Assembly (NCBI GenBank): GCA_910587945.1
Contig: CAJUNI010000067.1
Location: forward strand, 1-11,964
Length of the DNA stretch: 11,964 bases
Direction: 5' to 3'
Origin: an uncultured Parvibacter sp.
GTDB taxonomy: Bacteria; Actinomycetota; Coriobacteriia; Coriobacteriales; Eggerthellaceae
Of this stretch, positions 1 through 5,871 are shown piece after piece. The position numbers and the translations under genes were made by a program. The stretch's first letter is position 1. Every line of letters begins with the position of its first letter. Under the pieces are notes generated by a model that worked only from the letters and a program-made list of their open reading frames with translations, had not been told where the DNA came from and did not search any database.

Positions 1-692
1 ATGAAACCGAAGCCGATCTCGCTAAGGACGAGCAAGGCGCGCTCGACTTTGTAAGCCTCGAGGGTCACATGGGTCAATATCACGACCACAAGTCCCGCAA
101 GGAACTTACCAAGGAAGATGCTCAGCAGTGGTTCCACTATGTAAACAAGGCTGTCGATGACTATCTGGTAGACAAGGTTACCACGCCTATCATTTTGTGC
201 TGCGATCCGGAATACGCGACCGAGTTCCGCAAGATCAGCACTCTGCGTCATCTCTTGCCCCAGGGCATCGAGAAGGATCCGGCCGGTCTTGATGGCAAGA
301 CCCTTCTTGAGGATTCGTTAGCTGTTATGGATGCCGTCCGCGACGCCAACATCAAGACAGTGGCTGAGGCCTTCGGTGGCGACGCTGCCCATGGCAAGGC
401 CTCTGACGACTGGGATGAGATCGGCATGGCCTTAGCCGAACGTCGCGTGAAGGCACTGCTCATGGTTAAGGGCAAGGTGCTTCCGGGCGGCTTCAACATC
501 AACACCGGCGTGGTTACCTACGATCCCAATCCCAACCCCACCGATGATGGCTACAACGACCCCGCTGCTCCCGATATCACGGATGCCTTCGCTAAGGCCG
601 CATTGGCTCAGGACGCTCACATCTATGTGGTTGACCAAGAGCAAATGCCTACCGATCAGCCGATCGCTGCACTGTTCCGCTACGCTGAATAA
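1..692 (+). CDS. baeRF-family protein, C-terminal part (5' end outside window)
   Basis: The reading frame is open from base 3, so this is the last 229 residues of a longer protein. The ATG at 69 is internal. The residues before it (ending DFVSLEGH) read as coding, and no ribosome binding site precedes it. The fold resembles the bacterial archaeo-eukaryotic release factor families (baeRF3/baeRF7-like). A strand with PIILCCDPEY lies near residues 62-70 of the visible part. GKASDDWDEIGMALAERRVK near 131-150 matches the family's 'G.ASDDL.E...A...GRV.TLLV' region. The C-terminus has AHIYVVDQEQMPTDQPIAALFRY, like the typical 'V.VLP.E.MP....LAAIFRY' ending. Proteins of this group are related to eRF1 and Pelota and are suspected to act on ribosomes or in stress, but their activity is not established. 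The family call is from memory. The gene ends at an intrinsic terminator and converges on tcdA. Confidence 0.7.
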   Translation, partial: ETEADLAKDEQGALDFVSLEGHMGQYHDHKSRKELTKEDAQQWFHYVNKAVDDYLVDKVTTPIILCCDPEYATEFRKISTLRHLLPQGIEKDPAGLDGKTLLEDSLAVMDAVRDANIKTVAEAFGGDAAHGKASDDWDEIGMALAERRVKALLMVKGKVLPGGFNINTGVVTYDPNPNPTDDGYNDPAAPDITDAFAKAALAQDAHIYVVDQEQMPTDQPIAALFRYAE

Positions 693-720
693 TCCCGCCT
701 AACTCGCTTAGGTCCCTGCA

Positions 721-749
721 AAGAGGAGTCCCTTGGGGCTCCTCTTTTT
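721..749 (+). terminator. Intrinsic terminator of the baeRF-family gene
   Basis: AAGAGGAG at 721-728 pairs perfectly with CTCCTCTT at 739-746. The stem can extend through the inner TCCC/GGGG bases, and it runs into a T tract at 745-749. It lies 28 bases after the stop codon. Read on the - strand it has only a short T run, so it would be a weak terminator for the convergent tcdA gene. Confidence 0.85.
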
Positions 750-861
750 GTTTGACATCGCTCACGCATCCATCGAGCGCTCCCCCGACGCAGCTCTCCC
801 CAGGGTCACGCTTACCATCGATGTTTTACTAGCTGACGCTCTCCCTCTTACCACCTGCGCC

Positions 862-1599
862 TCAATCACCCGCACCATCCAGCAGCGCACGAATAACGTA
901 GCCGGCAAGCATTTGCCCCATGATAGGCGGGAAATAGGACATGGTGCCCAATTCAGCTCGTTCTGAACGCGGGATACCTTCAGCTACCTCAACTTTAATG
1001 GACGGCCCGCCAGAATAGAGCACCGTCATAGAGGGAAGCCCCGCAGCTCGCGCCCGCTTACGAACCGCACGACTCAGCGGATCACCCGCCGTTTCGTAAA
1101 TGTCCCCAAAACGCAGCTGCGTGGGATCCATCTTATTCGCGCCGCCCATCGATGACACATAGGGAATGCCCTGATCCTGGGCCCAAGATGCCAGGGCAAT
1201 CTTTGTTCCCACCGTATCAATGGCATCGATCACATAATCGGGTCTCGGCAGCGTATCCAGCACCCCCGCCGTTTCCTCAGGAAGCAGGAACCGGTCTTCC
1301 AGCACCAAGTTTGCCTCAGGATTAATGTCGCGAATCATCGCCCCCATCACAACAACCTTGCGCTGGCCCACCGTACTTTGAAAGGCAATGGCCTGGCGAT
1401 TGATATTGGAAAGCTGCACTTCATCGCCATCAATGAGAACGAAAGAGCCAATGCCGCCCCGGGCCAAGGCTTCCGCACAACTGGAACCGACGCCACCCAA
1501 GCCCACTACCAAAACGCACGCCTGCTCCAGCTGAGCCAATCCTTGCTCCCCCAGCACGCGCCGCAACCGGCTCTTCGCATCTTCTTGCTCCACGGTCAT
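862..1599 (-). CDS. tcdA: tRNA threonylcarbamoyladenosine dehydratase (TcdA/CsdL-like)
   Basis: This 245-residue E1/ThiF/MoeB-type protein has the nucleotide-binding loop GLGGVGS at residues 33-39, followed by LIDGDEV (55-61) and SNINRQ (64-69), where the acidic residues and the Asn/Arg contact ATP-Mg. DAIDTV (125-130) and SSMGGANKMDPTQL (149-162) are characteristic of the TcdA branch rather than ThiF or MoeB. The family activates t6A37 in tRNAs that read ANN codons and cyclises it to ct6A, in the cytoplasm, with ATP. The length is close to the usual 245-270 residues. The ATG at 1599 follows AGGA with about 8 bases of spacing. It lies just downstream of the rplJL terminator and probably has its own promoter. 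A generic UBA/ThiF-family enzyme is the alternative, but the C-terminal residues favour TcdA. Confidence 0.88.
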   Translation of the reverse strand: MTVEQEDAKSRLRRVLGEQGLAQLEQACVLVVGLGGVGSSCAEALARGGIGSFVLIDGDEVQLSNINRQAIAFQSTVGQRKVVVMGAMIRDINPEANLVLEDRFLLPEETAGVLDTLPRPDYVIDAIDTVGTKIALASWAQDQGIPYVSSMGGANKMDPTQLRFGDIYETAGDPLSRAVRKRARAAGLPSMTVLYSGGPSIKVEVAEGIPRSERAELGTMSYFPPIMGQMLAGYVIRALLDGAGD

Positions 1600-1637
1600 T
1601 CCCTTCGTCCTGTTCCCGCGAAATTCTGTCTGCCTTC

Positions 1638-1666
1638 ATTCTATAGGCACCCCAGCCCACAAACAA
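1638..1666 (-). promoter_or_regulatory. Candidate tcdA promoter
   Basis: On the - strand, TTGTTT (1661-1666) and TAGAAT (1638-1643) are 17 bases apart, about 40 bases before the tcdA start. The -10 box is close to consensus and the -35 box is poor. It overlaps the T tract of the rplL terminator. This is an inference from box similarity only. Confidence 0.35.
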
Positions 1667-1694
1667 AAAGAGCGCACCCGAAGGCACGCTCTTT
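1665..1694 (-). terminator. Intrinsic terminator of the rplJL operon
   Basis: On the - strand, AAAGAGCGTGCC (1694-1683) pairs with GGTGCGCTCTTT (1678-1667), with two G-T wobbles, around a stable TTCG tetraloop. The stem ends in a T run of five (1669-1665). It starts 22 bases after the rplL stop codon. Confidence 0.93.
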
Positions 1695-1715
1695 CAAACT
1701 CAAGCGTAGATTGAA

Positions 1716-2093
1716 CTACTTGAGGGTAACAGCAGCACCAGCCTCTTCGAGCTTAGCCTTGATTTCCTCAGCCTTGTCCTTGGCAACGCCCTCGGCCACA
1801 GCCTTAGGAGCACCCTCGACAACTTCCTTAGCCTCTTTGAGGCCCAGGCCGGTGATCTCACGAACAACCTTGATGACAGCGATCTTGTTGTCGCCGAAGC
1901 CCTCGAGCACAACGTCGAAGTCAGACTTCTCTTCAGCAGCAGCGCCACCCTCAGCAGGAGCAGCAACAGCAACAGCAGCAGGAGCAGCAGCGGATACGCC
2001 GAAGGTCTCCTCGATGTCCTTTACGAGTTCAGAAGCCTCAAGCAGAGACATCTCCTTCAAAGCCTCAATGATCTCTTCACGAGTAACAGCCAT
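1716..2093 (-). CDS. rplL: 50S ribosomal protein L7/L12
   Basis: This 125-residue protein has the full L7/L12 layout. The N-terminal dimerisation and L10-binding part is residues 1-35. An Ala/Pro/Gly hinge spans about 36-54 (AAAPAAVAVAAPAEGGAAA). The C-terminal domain, 55-125, carries KIAVIKVVREITGLGLKEAK (70-89), the surface that recruits elongation factors and other translational GTPases. Dimers attach to the L10 C-terminal helix to form the flexible ribosomal stalk. The ATG at 2093 follows AAAGGA with about 8 bases of spacing. It is the second gene of the operon, 88 bases after rplJ, and is followed by an intrinsic terminator. The next gene is tcdA, not the usual rpoB. Confidence 0.98.
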   Translation of the reverse strand: MAVTREEIIEALKEMSLLEASELVKDIEETFGVSAAAPAAVAVAAPAEGGAAAEEKSDFDVVLEGFGDNKIAVIKVVREITGLGLKEAKEVVEGAPKAVAEGVAKDKAEEIKAKLEEAGAAVTLK

Positions 2094-2113
2094 TTTAAAT
2101 TCCTTTCCAAAGG

Positions 2114-2131
2114 GGCCAGCCAGTGCCGGCC
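2114..2131 (-). other. Hairpin upstream of the rplL ribosome binding site
   Basis: On the - strand, GGCCGGC (2131-2125) pairs with GCTGGCC (2120-2114), with one G-T wobble, around an ACTG loop. It ends about 10 bases before the rplL Shine-Dalgarno region and has no T tract, so it is not a terminator. It may influence how strongly rplL is translated relative to rplJ, because L7/L12 is needed in multiple copies per L10. The structure is seen in the sequence; the role is inferred. Confidence 0.5.
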
Positions 2132-2170
2132 AAATATTGTTTGTTGTCAGGCAGCCGAAGCTACCTTAGG

Positions 2171-2192
2171 CCGCTGCGAGATTACGCAGCGG
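2171..2192 (-). other. Hairpin with the rplJ stop codon in its loop
   Basis: On the - strand, CCGCTGCG (2192-2185) and CGCAGCGG (2178-2171) form a perfect 8-base-pair stem. The 6-base loop TAATCT begins with the rplJ stop codon TAA. No T tract follows, so it is not a terminator. It may mark RNA processing or slow terminating ribosomes between rplJ and rplL; this role is inferred. Confidence 0.55.
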
Positions 2193-2703
2193 ATTTTTGG
2201 TCGGCAACTTGCTGGATGGCACGAGCCAAGCCAGAAGGTACGCCATTGACGGTAACCGCCAGGCCACGAGCCACGCCAGAGATTGCACCAGCAATCTGAG
2301 CCATGAGTTGCTCGCGAGAAGGCAGAGAGGCGATGGCTTCGACTTCTGCAGCAGAAACTGCTTCGCCGTCCATCAAACCGCCTTTGATCTCAAGGTTCGG
2401 GTTGGACTTCGCAAACTCCTTGATAGCCTTTGCAGAAGCAGCCACATCATTACCAGAGAAGATGAAGGCGCTCGGTCCTTCCAGAACGTCTTCCAATGTA
2501 GGAAGATCGGACTGCTCTAAGGCAATGCGCACCAAGGTATTCTTGTACACCTTCATGGATGCGTCAGCTTCGCGAATAGCATGACGGAGCTCTTGGATTT
2601 CCTTCACGGTCAGACCGCGGTAATCCACAACCCAGATGGCGGTAGTAGAGGCAATGTCCTCTTTGATAACGCCAAGCATTTCGACATTTTGAGCGTTGGG
2701 CAT
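2182..2703 (-). CDS. rplJ: 50S ribosomal protein L10
   Basis: This 173-residue protein has L10 hallmarks: VVDYRGLTV (25-33), KVYKNTLVRIAL (51-62), GPSAFIFSG (76-84) and LPSREQLMAQIAGAI (127-141). A C-terminal helix of about 155-173 binds L7/L12 dimers. L10 binds 23S rRNA with L11 and anchors the stalk. As a complex with L12 it is also known to repress its own mRNA by binding the leader. The start is the ATG at 2703 (MPNAQN...), preceded by AAAAGGAGGT with about 11 bases of spacing. An upstream in-frame ATG at 2727 is rejected, because starting there would translate the Shine-Dalgarno sequence itself. It is the first gene of the rplJ-rplL operon. The gene upstream is an antiporter rather than rplA. 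Confidence 0.98.
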   Translation of the reverse strand: MPNAQNVEMLGVIKEDIASTTAIWVVDYRGLTVKEIQELRHAIREADASMKVYKNTLVRIALEQSDLPTLEDVLEGPSAFIFSGNDVAASAKAIKEFAKSNPNLEIKGGLMDGEAVSAAEVEAIASLPSREQLMAQIAGAISGVARGLAVTVNGVPSGLARAIQQVADQKSAA

Positions 2704-2729
2704 TTGGTTATGACACCTCCTTTTCAAGC

Positions 2730-2765
2730 AATCAGGTTCCGCCCTTAGAGGGTGGGCCGCTGCCT
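2730..2765 (-). other. Hairpin between attenuator and rplJ ribosome binding site
   Basis: On the - strand, CAGG pairs with CCTG, with further pairing inside (GCCC with GGGC). This gives an imperfect stem immediately before the AAAAGGAGGT element of rplJ. It could expose or hide the ribosome binding site depending on the fold of the leader. The base pairing is visible; function is inferred. Confidence 0.35.
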
Positions 2766-2806
2766 GAAAAGGAAACGGCCTCCGCCAGACAAACCGACGG
2801 AGGCCG
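2766..2806 (-). terminator. Attenuator-like terminator hairpin in the rplJL leader
   Basis: On the - strand, CGGCCTCCGTCGG (2806-2794) pairs with CTGGCGGAGGCCG (2788-2776), making 13 base pairs with wobbles near the 5-base loop. The stem is followed by TTTCCTTTT (2775-2767). It sits between the L10-binding leader and rplJ, where an L10(L12)-controlled terminator would act. Such attenuation is known in Bacillus subtilis. I could not identify a clear competing antiterminator; the GAGG of the conserved GCCGAGG has only weak complementarity to the 5' arm. Confidence 0.7.
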
Positions 2807-2829
2807 CAGTAATCACGGAGCGATTTCTG

Positions 2830-2900
2830 TGAACCACCTCGGCGGGCTGCTTTCGCAATTAAACCCCGTAGGGTGCCGGCTGTCTTCAGTAGCGGAACAA
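2830..2900 (-). ncRNA. Ribosomal protein L10 leader (L10-binding mRNA element)
   Basis: The - strand transcript contains the conserved core of L10 leaders. ACTGAAGACAGCCGGC (2890-2875) is followed by a variable arm with GGGGTTTAATTGC, then GCCCGCCGAGGTGG (2848-2835). This matches the family pattern GAAGAC.GC.GG ... TAA ... GCCGAGG, in which L10 bound to L12 recognises the kinked stem and represses the operon. It sits 130-190 bases before rplJ and downstream of a good promoter. The outer limits of the element are approximate. Confidence 0.9.
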
Positions 2901-2934
2901 TCTATTAGTAGCTGCCAAAATTGACAGCCTGTTT

Positions 2935-2962
2935 AGTATAGGAGTCCCCATCAATTCGTCAA
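2935..2962 (-). promoter_or_regulatory. Promoter of the rplJ-rplL operon
   Basis: On the - strand, TTGACG (2962-2957) and TATACT (2940-2935) are separated by 16 bases, both close to the housekeeping consensus. Transcription would start near 2928-2930 and give a leader of about 225 bases that includes the L10 element and the attenuator. The sequence is AT-rich around the boxes, and no open gene covers it. Confidence 0.8.
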
Positions 2963-3017
2963 GCAACGAAACGATTTTTGACCGTTAATCCCATCAAAGG
3001 AGCACGTTAGCCCCGCA

Positions 3018-4991
3018 CTAATCCAGAGTCATTTGCTGAATGTAGACATCATTGCGAAGCTCTTTGGCATGATCCGGGCTCAATTCGCCCGCCTCCCGCA
3101 GCTCCTTGATATATTCCAGCTCCCGACTCAAAGCTTGACCCTGCACATCTTCCACCGCCCCATGCAGCGCACGAAGTTGGCGAAAATGCTCCGTCAGGGG
3201 CGAGCCATCCGGTTCCCCGTCGTCGGTGTCATTGCTTTCATCCCACTGGGTCACCTCTTCAGCAATAACATCGACACGATCATAGAGATCATCACACACC
3301 GCAATGATCTTGCGTGCTCGTACTGCCGCATCCTTGGAGCCATGGGGCGCTAGCTCTTTCAGCTGGTCAGCGTACTGTTTCATCACAATGATGGTGGCTG
3401 GCTCATCCACTACCAGCCCATCCACAACCGTTCCAGTCGACGGCGCTTCCACTGCGCCCCTCTCAAGGCTCGCGCGGCCCGCTTCATCGCCAGCAGATTT
3501 TTCCTCGGCAGAAAGCGTCGCCACCCCAACCGCCGTTGCATCTCCAGGCTCCTCGTCGCTGGCATCTGGTGGCTCAGCAGCCGCATTCTCCCAGGCCGCC
3601 TGAGTTCGTGCGATGGCCGCATCGGCACGAACGGCTCCCGTCAAATGAGCATCCGCCTGAATAGAGCCGATCACTCGCTCGATAAGCTTCATCTCCAAAT
3701 CCACCCGCTCTTTTGAGCGTTTGGCAGAATGCTTATGAGGCACCAGCAGAGGCACGGCGAAGTTAGCCAACAATAGCGTACAGAGGATGACTCCGGACGC
3801 AATGGAAATGAGCTCCGGTCGCACCACGAAGGTATCGCCATTTACCAGGGTTGTCGGCAGTGTCAGCATCAAGGAAAGGGTGATGCCACCCTTCGCCCCC
3901 GCAAAGGTCATGGCCAGGGCGCTTTTCAGCTGCTTCGACGCAAAGCATTCCTTGACGGGGGTACCCAGACGCTTCGCCCGAAATACATCCATCCCCAGAA
4001 TCCAAAGGAACCGAACCGCCTCTAGCACCAGCACCAGCACCAAGATGATGCCAACGAGCGTGAGCGGGTCTCCCCACCCGCCATCAGCCACAGGCTCTAG
4101 CAAGCGCGGCAACTGCATACCAAGAATCACGAAGATGACGCCGTTGAGTATGAACTCAAGCGTCTCCCACACACTCTTCGATTGGAGGCGCAGCCGTGCC
4201 ACCGCTGCGTTGTGGCGCTGAGGCATGAGCGACATCACCATGCCACTAATTACCACTGCAATAATGGCGCCAATATGGCACTGCTTGGCGACCAGATAAA
4301 TAACGAAAGGAATCAGCAGTTCTAAGGTCGCATGCAAGGTAGGGCTATCAATGCCCTGACGACGAATCAACTCCAAGATTCCCCAGGCCAGAAATCCCAT
4401 GATAGCTCCGCCCACCATGCCGCCAAAGAAATCCAGCACGAATTCTTCCCCCGCATGAGCCAGAGAAAACGTACCCGCCGCAAGTACCGCCGTTGCGCAT
4501 TGGAAGACCACCGTGCCGGTTACATCGTTGAAGAGGGCCTCGCCTGTAATCAGAGTCTCATGGTGACGACCGAATCGAAAGCCTTTCGAAAGCCCTGTCG
4601 CCGCTACCGCGTCTGTGGAACCCATGGCAGCACCCAACGCCAATCCCGCGGCCAAGGGAATTGCCGGCACTAAACAGTGCAAAGTAAACCCAAGGGCTAC
4701 CACCGTTACCAACACCAGACCCAACGCCAAAGAGGCAATGCCCCAGCGACTCTTCCAGAGGGCTCCGGAATCCGCATGGCGACTTTCATTAAAGTGAAGC
4801 GGTGCAATAAACAAAATCAGGAGAAGCTCCGGATCGATACCCGTAGAGAATGGCGTCGCCACAAAAATCGCAATCAACGCACCAAGAGCGATTTGCACCA
4901 AAGGCAGCGACAACGGAGGGAGAACGCGATCGAGCACACTCGAAGCCACCACTGCCGCCAGCAAAAACAGCACCAGTTCTAAGGCCTCCAT
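3018..4991 (-). CDS. Na+/H+ antiporter of the CPA1 (NhaP-like) family with long cytoplasmic tail
   Basis: This 657-residue membrane protein has about 12 hydrophobic segments in residues 1-417. GAAMGSTDAVAATGLSKGF (120-138) aligns with the family's '.SPTDPVA...' segment. GEALFNDVTGTVVF (150-163) contains the Asn-Asp pair (155-156) needed for ion exchange. AKGGITLSLMLTLP (366-379) is the conserved 'RGA.SLALAL.LP' region. It would exchange Na+ (or K+) for H+ across the cytoplasmic membrane, for pH and salt balance. Residues 420-657 are soluble and include an acidic/Ala-rich linker (about 465-530) and charged helical stretches. The ATG at 4991 is chosen because AAAGGA sits 9 bases before it. The GTG at 5012 would place that ribosome site inside the gene. 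There is no obvious terminator before the rplJL promoter. Substrate preference cannot be read from sequence. Confidence 0.88.
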   Translation of the reverse strand: MEALELVLFLLAAVVASSVLDRVLPPLSLPLVQIALGALIAIFVATPFSTGIDPELLLILFIAPLHFNESRHADSGALWKSRWGIASLALGLVLVTVVALGFTLHCLVPAIPLAAGLALGAAMGSTDAVAATGLSKGFRFGRHHETLITGEALFNDVTGTVVFQCATAVLAAGTFSLAHAGEEFVLDFFGGMVGGAIMGFLAWGILELIRRQGIDSPTLHATLELLIPFVIYLVAKQCHIGAIIAVVISGMVMSLMPQRHNAAVARLRLQSKSVWETLEFILNGVIFVILGMQLPRLLEPVADGGWGDPLTLVGIILVLVLVLEAVRFLWILGMDVFRAKRLGTPVKECFASKQLKSALAMTFAGAKGGITLSLMLTLPTTLVNGDTFVVRPELISIASGVILCTLLLANFAVPLLVPHKHSAKRSKERVDLEMKLIERVIGSIQADAHLTGAVRADAAIARTQAAWENAAAEPPDASDEEPGDATAVGVATLSAEEKSAGDEAGRASLERGAVEAPSTGTVVDGLVVDEPATIIVMKQYADQLKELAPHGSKDAAVRARKIIAVCDDLYDRVDVIAEEVTQWDESNDTDDGEPDGSPLTEHFRQLRALHGAVEDVQGQALSRELEYIKELREAGELSPDHAKELRNDVYIQQMTLD

Positions 4992-5209
4992 AGCACAACA
5001 TCCTTTCGCCACTTCTCGCTATCAGGTTTTACTCGATGGCACGTTACGCGAAGAAATCCTCAGCGCCTAGACGCGCACCTAGTTTTGGAAAGTTTCTGCA
5101 GCCCAGCGATACAAGCCTGCGTCCGCGGCCCCCGGCGGCCACCGTGTTAAAGTAGAACCTCAATGTAGATCTTAGGCTCGCCGACGAGCCTTTACCAAAG
5201 GATAGATTT
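4992..5209. other. Divergent intergenic region
   Basis: These 218 bases separate the start of the antiporter (- strand) from the start of the Lys/Cys-rich small gene (+ strand), so they should hold two divergent promoters. I see no pair of -35/-10 boxes good enough to call on either strand. The middle (about 5119-5142) is very GC-rich. The only clear structure is the hairpin at 5174-5191. Confidence 0.4.
5174..5191 (+). promoter_or_regulatory. Hairpin in the 5' leader of the Lys/Cys-rich gene
   Basis: AGGCTCG (5174-5180) and CGAGCCT (5185-5191) form a perfect 7-base-pair stem around CCGA. It ends 5 bases before the AAAGGA ribosome binding site (5197-5202), so it could affect translation initiation. 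Only TTTA follows, which is too short for a convincing terminator. Confidence 0.45.
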
Positions 5210-5596
5210 ATGACAAAGAAATCTGACTCCAAGAAGAAGTCATCCCTCAAAGCGAAGCAGGAACTCAAAGATACCAAGAAGGGTGCAAAGAAATCCAAGG
5301 ACGCCAAAGCCAAAAAGATTAAGAAGGAAAAGAAGGCGAAGGCTGAGCACGGGAAAGGCACCTGCGGCAACAGCCAAGGTCATCGCAAGGGCGCAAAAAA
5401 CTGCTGCGTCGCCCAAGGAGTAGCCGCCCGCAAAGGATGCAAGGCAGCATCTATGGTGCGCAACCTTGATGCTTCGGCGGTTCTTGATCGTCGCTGCCCC
5501 TGTTGTGGCAAGCACTGTCCACTCACAAAGCCCAAGTGCGGCAAAGGCCGCAAACTCGCCGCTAAGCTTCTGGAGAAAGCAAAGGCGTCCGCCTAG
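5210..5596 (+). CDS. Small protein with Lys-rich N-terminus and Cys-rich C-terminus, function unknown
   Basis: This is a 128-residue basic protein. Residues 1-47 are dominated by Lys, Ala, Ser and Asp/Glu, like a disordered histone-H1-type tail. Residues 52-110 carry nine cysteines (52, 65, 66, 77, 96, 98, 99, 103, 110), ending in CPCCGKHCPLTKPKCGKG (96-113). That spacing (C-x-C-C-x3-C-x6-C) suggests metal or Fe-S binding. I recall similar 'C..HCPL..P.C..G' endings in some MarR-type and other proteins of anaerobes, but this is memory only. The ATG at 5210 follows AAAGGA with 7 bases of spacing. The overlapping - strand frame lacks such a start and has an ordinary composition. There is no signal peptide or membrane segment, so it is probably cytoplasmic. 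A nucleic-acid-binding or metal-handling role is possible but unproven. Confidence 0.72.
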   Translation: MTKKSDSKKKSSLKAKQELKDTKKGAKKSKDAKAKKIKKEKKAKAEHGKGTCGNSQGHRKGAKNCCVAQGVAARKGCKAASMVRNLDASAVLDRRCPCCGKHCPLTKPKCGKGRKLAAKLLEKAKASA

Positions 5597-5758
5597 CGCC
5601 TCTCGCAACGCTGTCGGCCCAGAGCCCCCGCATGCCCCGCATCTAGTCTAGCGGCGCCCCACAAGAAACCTCTCGCCTCGGCCGCTTCCCACTGTGCAAC
5701 CAGCCGAGCGCAGCCCCACACGCCGCCCGCGTGGCGAACCACCCCCAACTACAACGAA

Positions 5759-5819
5759 AAAGCGCCAGGGCTCCTTCGCTCCCATCAATCACGATGAGAA
5801 CCGAAGACCCTGGCGCTTT
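5759..5819 (-). terminator. Long terminator hairpin between convergent genes
   Basis: AAAGCGCCAGGG (5759-5770) pairs perfectly with CCCTGGCGCTTT (5808-5819). Inner pairs CTTCG/CGAAG (5774-5778 with 5802-5806) and CATC/GATG lengthen it to about 20 pairs. On the - strand it continues into TTTTTCG, a good tail, and follows the membrane protein gene by 52 bases. On the + strand the tail is TTTCCTT, so it may also end the small Lys/Cys gene, 162 bases after its stop. The stretch 5597-5758 holds no other feature I can support. Confidence 0.82.
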
Positions 5820-5871
5820 CCTTATGCCCGCCACCCTGCAAATCCACAGGCAGGCGGACGTCGATTCGCAA

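Noticed and set aside
733..966. 77-residue + strand open frame after the baeRF terminator
   Set aside because: It begins inside the terminator hairpin and runs into the antisense of tcdA; there is no ribosome site or coding character.
1378..2169. 263-residue + strand open frame
   Set aside because: It is antisense to tcdA and rplL; its Ser/Ala/Thr-rich protein is the mirror of the L7/L12 hinge, and it has no proper ribosome site.
2704..2727. Upstream ATG for rplJ giving MKRRCHNQ before MPNAQ
   Set aside because: It would translate the AGGAGG ribosome binding site; the extra residues are not L10-like.
5240..5608. 122-residue - strand frame over the Lys/Cys gene
   Set aside because: It is the complement of the lysine-rich frame. 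The + frame has a good ribosome site and an ordered Cys pattern, and the - frame has neither.
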